This document shows positions 8,302-16,959 of a DNA stretch of 64,000 bases, in pieces. Position 1 is the stretch's first letter; the number at the start of each line of letters is the position of its first letter. This stretch comes from Pseudorhodobacter sp. PARRP1 (GTDB lineage: Bacteria > Pseudomonadota > Alphaproteobacteria > Rhodobacterales > Rhodobacteraceae): assembly GCA_002256245.1 (NCBI GenBank), contig NKIU01000005.1:124001-188000 (forward strand), written 5' to 3'. The notes beneath the pieces were generated by a model. The model was not told the origin of the DNA. It worked only from the letters and a program-made list of their open reading frames with translations, and did no database searches. The position numbers were made by a program, and so were the translations under genes.

Positions 8302-9018
8302 TCATGCCTCTTTCTTCGGGGTGCCCGTTGCGACCCCCTGCTGTGTGGGAAGGATATCAAACCGCGCCACATCGACAGATTGCGGCAAGGCCAGCACGGC
8401 CAGCAGCATCGCGGCCACGTCTTCGGGCTGCACGGCGGCGTTGCCTGCATACATCGCGGCGCGGGCCTCTGGCGGCAGCAGGGCATTGTAAAGGCCGGTT
8501 TCCACCCGGCCCGCGACGATTTCGGTGACGCGGACGTTGTGCGGGGCCATGTCGAGCCGCAAGGCTTGGGCAAAGCCGCCGATCGCCGCTTTGGTGGCGC
8601 AATAGACGGCGAGGTTGGCAAAGGGCGCGTGGCCTGCGGTGGAGCCTGTGAAGAAGATATGGCCGTGGCGGCGGGCGCGCATACCCGGCGCAATCGCGCG
8701 GGTCAGGGCAAGGACCGCGCGCAGGTTGGTGTTGATTGCGTGGTCAATATCGGCGGGGTCGGCGTCGCAGAAATTGCCCAAGGGCGGCATCATGCCTGCG
8801 TTGTTCACCAGAATATCGGGGGCAAGGTCGGACAGGGTGGCGCGGCTTGCCGGATCGGTCAATTCCACCTGACGGGTGTGCAGGCCAAGGGCGGCAAGAT
8901 CGGCCAAAGCCTGCGCGTTGCGGCCCAAAGCCGTGACCTGATGGCCCGCGTTGTGCAGGGCTAGGGCGATTGCGCGGCCAATGCCGCTGGTGGCACCTGT
9001 GACTAGGGCGTGTGGCAT
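8302..9018 (-). CDS. Short-chain dehydrogenase/reductase (SDR), YdfG-like
   Basis: A 238-aa SDR. TGATSGIG forms the cofactor site; an Arg in ALGRNAQAL after strand 2 suggests NADP(H). NNAGMMPPL follows, with catalytic TGSTAG and YCATK. The VTEIVAGRVETGLYN region resembles the NADP-dependent YdfG / 3-hydroxy acid dehydrogenase group. It starts 9 bases downstream of the LysR gene stop and is followed immediately by another SDR. A role in hydroxy-amino-acid or hydroxy-acid oxidation is possible but unproven. Confidence 0.8.
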   Translation of the reverse strand: MPHALVTGATSGIGRAIALALHNAGHQVTALGRNAQALADLAALGLHTRQVELTDPASRATLSDLAPDILVNNAGMMPPLGNFCDADPADIDHAINTNLRAVLALTRAIAPGMRARRHGHIFFTGSTAGHAPFANLAVYCATKAAIGGFAQALRLDMAPHNVRVTEIVAGRVETGLYNALLPPEARAAMYAGNAAVQPEDVAAMLLAVLALPQSVDVARFDILPTQQGVATGTPKKEA

Positions 9019-9027
9019 GTGGGTTCC

Positions 9028-9939
9028 TTAGACAACGGGCATCGCCCAGTTTTCACGCGCCACCCAATCGCAGAAGGCGGCGATGGATTTCACCCGGCGG
9101 TGGGCTTTCGGCAGCACCAGATAAAAGCCGGGGATCTGCGCCTGCGGCATCGCGGCCATCACGCCCAGGCCGAACGGGGCGACCAGTTTGCCCGAGGCAA
9201 GGTCTTCCTCGGCGTCGATGGTCGAGAGCAGGCCGACGCCAAGCCCCGCCAGCGTGGCGCGGCGCATGGTGGCGGCATCCTGAAAGCGGAAGCTGCTGTC
9301 TTGCGGGGCATCGGTGACGTTCAGATGGGCCAGAACGGGCGTCCAGAGATCGGCGAGGACAGAGTGCAGCAGGGGAAGGTTGCGCAGATCATCGGGGGTT
9401 TGCAGTTTGGCGGCGAGCGCGGGGGTGCAGCAGATCACCTTGATATCGCGAAGTAAAAGGGTTTGCTCGTGGTTGGTCCAAGTGCCGAAGCCCCATTGAA
9501 TTGCCACATCGACATCATCGGCGACGAAATCTGGCAGTTCCACCATCGTCGTCAGCCGCAGATCGGCCCCCGGCAGGAGTGCGCGGAAATTTGACAAGCG
9601 GTCGAGCAGAAAGCGGGTGGCGAAATACGGGCTGGCGTTGACGTTGATGCGGTTGCGCTGGCCCAGTTTGCTGACGCGACGGATGCCTTCAGCGAATTCA
9701 TCGAACCCCGCTTGGATATAGTGGGCAAGCAGAATGGCTTGCTCGGTCGGATCAATCGCGCGGCCTTGGCGGGTGAAAAGTTCAAGGGCGAGGGTATCCT
9801 CCAGCAGTTTGATCTGCTGACTGACGGCTTGCGGCGTGACGGTCAACTCGTCCGCCGCACCGCGAAAACTGCGGTGGCGCATCACGGTTTGAAACACCCG
9901 CAGCGCGTTCAAAGGCGGAAGGCGCGGCGGGCGGTCCAT
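9028..9939 (-). CDS. LysR-family transcriptional regulator, GcvA-like
   Basis: A 303-aa LTTR. The N-terminal winged HTH (LNALRVFQTVMRHRSF, then AADELTVTPQAVSQQI) has the sequence style of GcvA. It is followed by a periplasmic-binding-like effector domain with DVAIQWG and GVGLLS segments. It is encoded between the FAD-oxidase operon that ends at 10040 and the two SDRs below it, all on the minus strand. It could control either group. The 100-bp gap upstream (9940-10039) is relatively AT-rich and must hold its promoter. Confidence 0.88.
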   Translation of the reverse strand: MDRPPRLPPLNALRVFQTVMRHRSFRGAADELTVTPQAVSQQIKLLEDTLALELFTRQGRAIDPTEQAILLAHYIQAGFDEFAEGIRRVSKLGQRNRINVNASPYFATRFLLDRLSNFRALLPGADLRLTTMVELPDFVADDVDVAIQWGFGTWTNHEQTLLLRDIKVICCTPALAAKLQTPDDLRNLPLLHSVLADLWTPVLAHLNVTDAPQDSSFRFQDAATMRRATLAGLGVGLLSTIDAEEDLASGKLVAPFGLGVMAAMPQAQIPGFYLVLPKAHRRVKSIAAFCDWVARENWAMPVV

Positions 9940-10039
9940 TTGTTAGTCGATCCGTTTAAATTGCATCGGAAATCGCTGCCTCTCGCCAAGGCTCGAACAC
10001 GTTTTCCGATACTCTTTTGATTTAAGTAAACGCATCGCC

Positions 10040-11245
10040 TTAAATCACTGCTTTTTCCAGGAAGGGGCGGTTTTCGACAATGCGCTCGTAGCCGACTTCG
10101 GACATGTCCAGCGTGCGATAGCCGCCGTAGATGATCAGTTCCGACACCGCGCGGCCCGCGGCGGGGCCTTGTTGCAGGCCGTGGCCGGAGAAGCCGTTGG
10201 CGAAGACGAAGTTGCGCACTTGCGGGTGGCGGCCGACGACAAGGTTATGGTCGAGGGTGTTGAAATCATAGTGCCCGGCCCATTGGTTGACGACTTTGAT
10301 CGCCTCAAACCCTTGGGCGCGTGTGGCGAGGGCGGGCCAGATGATGTCTTCGAATTCCTCATAGCGCGGCTCGAAATCATCCCAATCCACCGCCGGATCT
10401 TCGACGGGGACGGCGCCTGACAGGAAAAACCGGCCCTCGGGGCGGCAGAATACGCCGGTGGGGTCGATCATCAAGGGCAGGCGGCCTTGGTTGACGGTGG
10501 CGCTGCCTTCGGGGGATTTGGCGCAATCGAACACGAAGAGGGTGCGTTTGCGGGGTTCAACCGGGATGTCGAGGCCAGCCATCCGGGCGGTGAGGGCGGC
10601 GCGGGGGCCGGAGGCGTTAACCACGGTTCCGGCTTGGATGGTTGCGCCGGATTTCAGCGTGACAGCGGTGACGGTATCGCCGTTGCGGGCGATGGCGACC
10701 ACTTCATCCGTGATCACATCGGCCCCCAAAGATCGCGCCTTGTTGCGGAAACCGGCCATGATGCCGGTGTTGTTGAACCAGCCCTCGCCGGATTGGCCGT
10801 AGCTTGCCAGCCGGATATCCTCGACATTCAGATGCGGGAAGGCGCGGGCAAGTTGGTCTTGATCCCACAGCACGGTGTCGGCCCCGCAGGCGCGCTGAAC
10901 CTCGTGGCTTTCGCGCAGGATTTGCTCCTGCTCGGGCGTGCCTGCCAGATAGAGATAACCGCCGGAATGGAAGTTCAGATCGGGCTTGTCATCGCCCACC
11001 TGCATGGTTTCGGGGAAATCCTTGATGAACTGATAGCCGAACTGGCTGATCTTCACGTTGATCGCGTTGGAAAACTGCGTGCGGATCGAGGCTGCCGACA
11101 GCGAGGTCGAGGCCTTGGCATAGGTGGGGTCACGTTCGACCACCAGCACCGAGCCTGCGAAATCGGGGTTCGCCATCAGGAAATAGGCAACGGCAGAGCC
11201 GATCACCGCCCCGCCCACGATCACCACGTCATATTGCGTCTTCAT
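10040..11245 (-). CDS. FAD-dependent oxidoreductase of the DAO/sarcosine oxidase family
   Basis: A 401-aa flavoprotein. Its N-terminal motif is VVIVGGAVIGSAVAYFL, with an acidic VVERDPTYAKAST following. The C-terminal FANGFSGHGLQQGPAAGR is the second FAD-contact motif of the DAO superfamily. Similar proteins (FOXRED1-like, sarcosine or D-amino-acid oxidases) oxidise secondary or D-amino acids. It is the last gene of a six-gene minus-strand operon, and its ATG overlaps the stop of the epimerase-like gene (ATGA). It is a different lineage from the oxidase at 2745. Substrate not assignable. Confidence 0.8.
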   Translation of the reverse strand: MKTQYDVVIVGGAVIGSAVAYFLMANPDFAGSVLVVERDPTYAKASTSLSAASIRTQFSNAINVKISQFGYQFIKDFPETMQVGDDKPDLNFHSGGYLYLAGTPEQEQILRESHEVQRACGADTVLWDQDQLARAFPHLNVEDIRLASYGQSGEGWFNNTGIMAGFRNKARSLGADVITDEVVAIARNGDTVTAVTLKSGATIQAGTVVNASGPRAALTARMAGLDIPVEPRKRTLFVFDCAKSPEGSATVNQGRLPLMIDPTGVFCRPEGRFFLSGAVPVEDPAVDWDDFEPRYEEFEDIIWPALATRAQGFEAIKVVNQWAGHYDFNTLDHNLVVGRHPQVRNFVFANGFSGHGLQQGPAAGRAVSELIIYGGYRTLDMSEVGYERIVENRPFLEKAVI

Positions 11246-12057
11246 TTTGCGTCCTCGTCAGGGTGTCCCAAATCTACAAACCAACCGCCCAGATGCCGCA
11301 CGGCGGGGGCTTTGGGATCGGGCGGATCGGTGCGGGCCTCAACGCCCGCGCGGAAGGGTTCCGCGCTGTCTTTTGCCTGATAGCCAAGGTGGGCCGCAAG
11401 GCGATTATCCACGGGTTTGACGGTGTTGTCCGACAGCCCGAAGCTGACGGTAAAGCCCACGCGCGGGGCGGTCAGGGCGGCGGTGACAAGGCGGATGCAA
11501 TCGTCAAACGACAGGTAAGACCACAGCATCCGGCGGTCGGCGGGTTCGGGGAAGGACGAGAAAATGCGCAGGGCGGCAGTCTCGATCCCGAATTTGTCCC
11601 AGTAGAGGCGGCCCAAGTCTTCGACGAAGCATTTCGACAGGCCGTAAAGACCATCCGGGCGATGCGGGGCGTGGGCGTCGATCTGGGATTCGAGATCATG
11701 ATAGCCGATGGCGTGGACGGAGGAGGCGTAGATCACGCGTTTGACGCCCGCTTTGCGCGCGCCTTCGTAGATGTGATAGCTGCCGCGGATGTTGGCGTTC
11801 AGGATGGCATCCCAGCCGCGCTCTAGCGGGATACCGCCGAAATGCACAATCGCATCAACGCCTTGGGTGAGGTTGAGGATGGCGGCTTCGTCTGACAGAT
11901 CGCAGATTATGGCGTCCTCATTGGGTTGCAGGTTTTGGATTTCGCTGATGTCCGACAGGCGCAGGCGGCGCGCCAAGGGGGCGAGGCCGCGGCGGAGTTC
12001 GGTGCCCAAGCGGCCTGCGGCCCCGGTGATCAGGATTGTGTCAAAGCGCGGGGTCAT
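11242..12057 (-). CDS. NAD-dependent epimerase/dehydratase family, uronate dehydrogenase-like
   Basis: A 271-aa extended SDR. The cofactor motif is TGAAGRLG, then IVHFGGIPLERGW, SSVHAIGYH and the catalytic YGLSK (Tyr-x3-Lys). The order and wording of these segments closely match bacterial uronate dehydrogenase (Udh), which oxidises galacturonate or glucuronate to the aldarolactone. Yet this operon has no other uronate gene; its partners are an aminotransferase, hydantoinase subunits and an FAD oxidase. The actual substrate may therefore be a different hydroxylated compound. Both ends overlap neighbours by ATGA. Confidence 0.72.
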   Translation of the reverse strand: MTPRFDTILITGAAGRLGTELRRGLAPLARRLRLSDISEIQNLQPNEDAIICDLSDEAAILNLTQGVDAIVHFGGIPLERGWDAILNANIRGSYHIYEGARKAGVKRVIYASSVHAIGYHDLESQIDAHAPHRPDGLYGLSKCFVEDLGRLYWDKFGIETAALRIFSSFPEPADRRMLWSYLSFDDCIRLVTAALTAPRVGFTVSFGLSDNTVKPVDNRLAAHLGYQAKDSAEPFRAGVEARTDPPDPKAPAVRHLGGWFVDLGHPDEDAK

Positions 12058-13259
12058 TTCGGCTCCAGTGCGGTAACGGCGGCTTTGATGCGGGTTAGGG
12101 CCATTGTCAGCACGGCGTCAGCGGTGGCGGTGGAGATGCGGAAGAAGGGTGAGAGGCCATAGGCGGTGCCGGGGACGGCGGCGACGCCACGGGTCAGCAG
12201 GTATTGGGTGACGGCGACATCATCGGTGAGGGTTTCGCCGTTGGGGGTGCGACAGCCTATCAGGCCCGCGCAACCGATATAGGCGTAGAACGCGCCTTCG
12301 GGTGGGGCGAGGGTGAGGCCGGGGATTTCGGCCACGCCCGCGACAACCAGATCGCGGCGGCGCGCGAAGGCTGCGCGGAATTGAGCGATGCAGTCTTGTG
12401 GGCCCGTTAATGCCGCGAGGGCAGCGGCCTGCATGGGGGCAGCGACAGAGGTGACGGATTGGCTTTGCACGGTGTTCATCGCCTTCAGCAAAGCCACGGG
12501 GCCAGCGGCATAGCCAACGCGCCAGCCTGTCATCGCGTAGGCTTTGGCGACCCCGTTCACGATCAGGCTGCGGTCACGCAACTCGGGGCAGGCTTGCCCG
12601 AAGCTTACGAAGGTGCGGCCATCGAACAGGATGTGTTCGTAGATTTCATCCGACAGGATCAGCACCTGCGGGTGGCGGGCGAGGACTGCGCCGAGGGCCT
12701 GCAATTCGGCTGTGGAATAGACCGCGCCAGAGGGATTGCCCGGCATGTTCAGGAACAGCCATTTGGTGCGGGGGGTGATGGCGGCTTCCAGCAGGTCGGG
12801 CGTCAGGCGAAAGCCTGCGGTGGCGGGGCAAGCGGGGGTTATGGGGGTGCCGCCCAGCAGTTTGACCATCTCGGGGTAGGATACGAAATAGGGGGCGGGC
12901 AGGATCGCTTCATCGCCGGGGTTCAGGGTGGCAAGCAGAGCGTTGAAGATGATCTGTTTCGCACCATTGGCGACGGTGATTTCATCGGGTGCGTAGTCTA
13001 AGCCATTCTCGCGCTTGAACTTCTCGGCAATCGCGGCGCGCAGGGCGGGGGTGCCTGCGGCGGCGGTGTAGAGGGTTTCGCCTGCGGCGGCGGCTTTGAA
13101 GGCGGCCTCAACGATGTGGGCGGGGGTGGGGAAATCCGGCTCTCCCAAGCCCAGATCAATCACATCGACGCCGGTCGCGCGCAAGGCTTTTGCGGCCATC
13201 GACACCGCCATCGAGGCCGAGGGTTTCACCACGCTGAGGCGGCTTGCTATGTAATTCAT
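12054..13259 (-). CDS. Class I/II pyridoxal-phosphate aminotransferase (aspartate aminotransferase-like)
   Basis: A 401-aa fold-type I aminotransferase. It has DLGLGEPDFPTP near the N-terminus, NMPGNPSGAVYS (substrate/PLP region), LSDEIYEHILFDG, and the PLP lysine in NGVAKAYAMTGWRVGY. The sequence style is that of the AspC/AatA Ib subgroup of alphaproteobacteria. As the fourth gene of the TPP-HyuA-HyuB operon it probably transaminates the amino acid released from the upstream substrate. It is unlikely to be the housekeeping AatA given this context. Start ATG overlaps the hyuB stop (ATGA). Confidence 0.85.
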   Translation of the reverse strand: MNYIASRLSVVKPSASMAVSMAAKALRATGVDVIDLGLGEPDFPTPAHIVEAAFKAAAAGETLYTAAAGTPALRAAIAEKFKRENGLDYAPDEITVANGAKQIIFNALLATLNPGDEAILPAPYFVSYPEMVKLLGGTPITPACPATAGFRLTPDLLEAAITPRTKWLFLNMPGNPSGAVYSTAELQALGAVLARHPQVLILSDEIYEHILFDGRTFVSFGQACPELRDRSLIVNGVAKAYAMTGWRVGYAAGPVALLKAMNTVQSQSVTSVAAPMQAAALAALTGPQDCIAQFRAAFARRRDLVVAGVAEIPGLTLAPPEGAFYAYIGCAGLIGCRTPNGETLTDDVAVTQYLLTRGVAAVPGTAYGLSPFFRISTATADAVLTMALTRIKAAVTALEPK

Positions 13260-14878
13260 GGCTGTTTCCCCGTCACATAGCCCTGCCGGGCATCCTCTGC
13301 CCGCGCCTCTGCGTCCCGCGCCTTTGGCGCACCGTAGCCGCCGCCGCCGGGAAGGTGAAGGATCAGCCTGCGGCCCGCTGGCACATGCTGCCAGCCCTTT
13401 GGTTTAAGCTGCGTGCCATCATCCAGCGCGACGCTGCCTGCCGCCCCTGCCCCACCGCCATCGCGGCCCGCGGCGGGGTGGTTGACGCGATCAAACATCG
13501 CCGAGAAGTCGAATTCATGCCCCGGTGCCGGTTCAATCTCGATGATCTGGCCCAAGCCACCGCGATATTGGCCATCGCCGCCGCTATCGGGGCGGAGTTC
13601 CTTGCGCCGGACCACGATGGGGCCGGTATGCTCGGTCGCCTCGATCGGCATGGTCATCACGCCCGAGGGGAAGGCGGTGGCAGAAAGGCCGTCTAGTGTG
13701 GGCCGCGCGCCCATGCCGCCCGAGTTGAACATCAGGATTTCGGCTTTGCGCCCCGGTTGACCCGCGACGGGGCGCACCGACATATGGATGTTCCACAGCG
13801 CCGCCGCACCCTCGGCCAGCACCTGCCCCGGCAGCGCCTTGGCCAAAGCGCCCAAGACCAGATCGGGCACCATATGGCCGATGACATGCCGCACAGCCAC
13901 GGGGGCGGGGCGCGGGGCGTTCAGGATGTTCTCGGGCGAGGAAATCGTGAACAGCGCCAGCGACGCCCAGTTGTTAGGGATATCCGGGGCGATTACGCAT
14001 TTCAGCGCGTAGCAGGCATAGGCCTTGGTGTAGATGATTGGCACGTTGATGCCATAGCGGCTGGCGGGGTCGCTGCCCGCGAAATCGACGTTCACCTGAT
14101 CGCCGTTGATCTGCACCTGCGCCGCCAGTTTCACCGGGGCGTCGTAGCCATCGGTGCAGAGTTCATTGCCCCAAGTGCCCTGCGGCAGGGCGCGGATGCG
14201 CTCCAGAGTCGCGGCATGAGTGCGGCTGAAGATGAAATCGCCCAAGGCATCAAGCGCGGTCATGCCGATTTCCTGCATCATCGCGATCAGGCGGCGGTGG
14301 CCCACATCGTTGCAGGCGGCGAGCGAGTAAAAATCGCCCACCACCTGATGCGGCTCGCGGACATTGGCGCGGATCAAGCGGACAAGGTCGGCGTTGACCG
14401 TGCCGCGATCAGCGAATTTCATGATCGGGATCTGGATGCCTTCTTCGTAAACCGATTTCGCATCGGCGCCAAAGCCACGCCCGCCCACGTCCACCACATG
14501 CGCGGTGCATGCGAAGAAACCGACCAGATCATCGCCCAGGAACGAGGGCGAAACCATCGTGATATCATGCAGATGGCCGGTGCCCTTCCACGGATCGTTG
14601 GTCACATAGGTGTCGCCGGGATGCATGTTGTCGCGGCCAATCTCGGCGATGAAATGCAGAACTGCCTCGGCCATGGTGTTGACGTGGCCGGGGGTGCCGG
14701 TGACGGCCTGGGCCAGCATCCGGCCCTGTGGGTCGAACACGCCCGCCGACAGATCGCCGGCCTCGCGCACAGAGGTGGAAAACGCGGTGCGCAGCAGGGT
14801 CAGCGCCTGTTCTTCCACCACCGAAATCAGGCGGTTCCACATCACCTGCATCCGAATGTCGCGGGTCTGGTCGGTCAT
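13256..14878 (-). CDS. hyuB: Hydantoinase B / oxoprolinase-family subunit
   Basis: A 540-aa HyuB-type subunit, the usual family length. It begins MTDQTRDIRMQVMWNRLISVVEEQA and has the typical TPGHVNTMAEAV, DPWKGTGHLHD and GFFACTAHVVDVGGRG stretches. With HyuA it forms ATP-dependent N-methylhydantoinase, 5-oxoprolinase or acetophenone-carboxylase-type enzymes. Stop and start codons overlap with hyuA upstream and the aminotransferase downstream (ATGA each), implying strict co-translation. The ring or ketone substrate is not determinable here. Confidence 0.85.
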   Translation of the reverse strand: MTDQTRDIRMQVMWNRLISVVEEQALTLLRTAFSTSVREAGDLSAGVFDPQGRMLAQAVTGTPGHVNTMAEAVLHFIAEIGRDNMHPGDTYVTNDPWKGTGHLHDITMVSPSFLGDDLVGFFACTAHVVDVGGRGFGADAKSVYEEGIQIPIMKFADRGTVNADLVRLIRANVREPHQVVGDFYSLAACNDVGHRRLIAMMQEIGMTALDALGDFIFSRTHAATLERIRALPQGTWGNELCTDGYDAPVKLAAQVQINGDQVNVDFAGSDPASRYGINVPIIYTKAYACYALKCVIAPDIPNNWASLALFTISSPENILNAPRPAPVAVRHVIGHMVPDLVLGALAKALPGQVLAEGAAALWNIHMSVRPVAGQPGRKAEILMFNSGGMGARPTLDGLSATAFPSGVMTMPIEATEHTGPIVVRRKELRPDSGGDGQYRGGLGQIIEIEPAPGHEFDFSAMFDRVNHPAAGRDGGGAGAAGSVALDDGTQLKPKGWQHVPAGRRLILHLPGGGGYGAPKARDAEARAEDARQGYVTGKQP

Positions 14879-16959
14879 ATCCCGGCCCCTTTGCGGATCA
14901 GCAGCAGGCTGCCGTCGGCCTGCATCACCACGTCAAACGGCGCGGTGACGACGGTTGAGGTTTCACGTTCGACCACCACCGCCGGGCCGATGATGCGGGT
15001 GCCGGGGGTGAGGTGGCTGCGCTCGATGATGGCAGTATCCAGGAACTCACCCCGGGACGGGTCGAAGACGGCGCGTGAGAGCTTGTGCGCCGCCCCCGCC
15101 CCGCCCGAGGTGAGTGCGATCTGGTCGGGTTTGGCGCGCTGGTCTTGCGCCTTGAGCGACCATGTGACGATTTCAATCTCCAGCCCGTCCAGCCCCGCGA
15201 TGGCGCGACCGAAGAAACGGGCGTAGTTTTCGCAGAAATTGCTGCGCAGCATTTCGGCGTCTGCTGCGGTGAAGGCGCGGTCTGGCAGGGGGACGGGAAT
15301 CTCCCATCCTTGGCCGACATAGCGCATGAAGGCGGTGATTTCGCAGTGGATCGGGGCGGCGGTGCCTGCGCGCACAAAGCCCGTCGCCGTGGCCTTCAGG
15401 CCCGCGATCAGGGTGTTGACCTTGCCCGCATCGAAGGCCGACAGCGGCAGGATGTTGGAGGCCAAAGCCTCGTATCCGAAGGGGGCTTTCAGAAAACCTA
15501 TGGCCGAGCCAACGCCAGCGCCGACCGGGATAAGGCATTGATCTATCACCAGTTTCTCGCACAAGCGGGCCGCGTGCAGGGGGGCCGCACCGCCAAAGGC
15601 GATCATCACGTTATCGGAGATATTCTTGCCGTTTTCCACCGCATGCACCCGCGCGGCATTGGCCATGTTTTCATCGACCACTTCGCAGATGCCAAACGCG
15701 GCGGAGTTGGCGTCGAGGAGGAGTTTTTGGCCCACATCGCGCAGAATTGCTGCACTTGCAGCATCGCTGGAAAGCCGGATCGCGCCGCCCGCGAAATTCT
15801 CGGCATCGAGCTTGCCCAGCACCAGATCGGCATCGGTGATCGCAGGGCGCATCCCGCCGCGTTGATAGCAGGCGGGGCCCGGTTCCGAGCCTGCCGATTC
15901 CGGCCCGGTTTGAATCCGGCCCATCGCATCGACCCACGCGAGCGAACCGCCGCCCGCGCCAATCTCGATCATCTCGATCACCGGAATGGAAATCGGCATG
16001 CCTGAGCCTTTGGCGAAACGGTAAGTGCGGGCGACTTCAAAGGTGCGGGCGGTCTTGGGGGCGTAGTCTTCGATCAGGCAAATCTTGGCAGTGGTGCCGC
16101 CCATGTCATAGCTGACGACCTTGTGCAGACCGAATTTCTGCGCCACGTCGGCGGCGAAAATCGCCCCACCGGCGGGGCCACTTTCAACCAAGCGCACCGG
16201 AAACTCCGACGCGGTTTCCACGCTGATCAGACCGCCGCCCGAGTGGATCATGAACACCGGGCAGCGCGCGCCGAGGGCGTGCAGCCGGGTTTGCAATCGG
16301 GTCAGATAATCGGCCATTTGCGGGCGGACATAGGCGTTGGCGCAGACGGTGTTGAAGCGCTCAAACTCGCGCATCTGGGGCGAGACTTCGGCGGAAATGC
16401 TGATCGGCAGGCCACAGCGGGCCAGAATTTCGCGCGCGCGGCACTCGTGTGCGGGGTTCATGTAGGAATGGATGAAGCCAATCGCGATGGCCCCGAAACC
16501 TTCGGCGGTGATGTGATCGGCGAGGGTTTCAAGGGCTGCCTCATTCAGCGCCGCCAGTTCCTGCCCCTGCGCGCCGATGCGGCCTTTGATGGCAAAACGA
16601 TGCGCGCGCGGGATCAACGGTTTGGGCAAAACCATGTTCAGATCATACTGCGCAAAGCGATTTTCTGTCCGCATTTCAATGGTATCGCGGAAGCCTTCGG
16701 TGGTCACGAACGCCGTCTTGGCACCCCGGCGTTCGATAAGCGCATTGGTGGCCAGAGTGGTGCCGTGGATTACGATATCCAGATCGGCGAGAGTGATCTC
16801 GGCCTGCGCCAGCACCACGTCGATGCCGTCAAGGATCGCCTGTTCGGGGGCTGCGTAGTTGGTCAGCACCTTGGTCGAATGGATGCGACCGTGGCATTCC
16901 AGCGCGATATCGGTGAAGGTGCCGCCGATATCGGCACCCAGACGGATGGGGGCGGTCAT
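14875..16959 (-). CDS. hyuA: Hydantoinase A / oxoprolinase-family subunit
   Basis: A 694-aa HyuA-type subunit. The N-terminal ADIGGTFTDIAL is the phosphate-binding motif of the ASKHA-like ATPase fold. The mid-protein VSYDMGGTTAKICLI is the second phosphate motif, and HGTTLATNALIERRG is typical of HyuA. It pairs with the HyuB gene downstream, overlapping by ATGA. It also starts by ATGA overlap with the TPP-enzyme gene upstream. The complex would use ATP to open a cyclic amide (hydantoin or 5-oxoproline) or carboxylate a ketone. Confidence 0.87.
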   Translation of the reverse strand: MTAPIRLGADIGGTFTDIALECHGRIHSTKVLTNYAAPEQAILDGIDVVLAQAEITLADLDIVIHGTTLATNALIERRGAKTAFVTTEGFRDTIEMRTENRFAQYDLNMVLPKPLIPRAHRFAIKGRIGAQGQELAALNEAALETLADHITAEGFGAIAIGFIHSYMNPAHECRAREILARCGLPISISAEVSPQMREFERFNTVCANAYVRPQMADYLTRLQTRLHALGARCPVFMIHSGGGLISVETASEFPVRLVESGPAGGAIFAADVAQKFGLHKVVSYDMGGTTAKICLIEDYAPKTARTFEVARTYRFAKGSGMPISIPVIEMIEIGAGGGSLAWVDAMGRIQTGPESAGSEPGPACYQRGGMRPAITDADLVLGKLDAENFAGGAIRLSSDAASAAILRDVGQKLLLDANSAAFGICEVVDENMANAARVHAVENGKNISDNVMIAFGGAAPLHAARLCEKLVIDQCLIPVGAGVGSAIGFLKAPFGYEALASNILPLSAFDAGKVNTLIAGLKATATGFVRAGTAAPIHCEITAFMRYVGQGWEIPVPLPDRAFTAADAEMLRSNFCENYARFFGRAIAGLDGLEIEIVTWSLKAQDQRAKPDQIALTSGGAGAAHKLSRAVFDPSRGEFLDTAIIERSHLTPGTRIIGPAVVVERETSTVVTAPFDVVMQADGSLLLIRKGAGI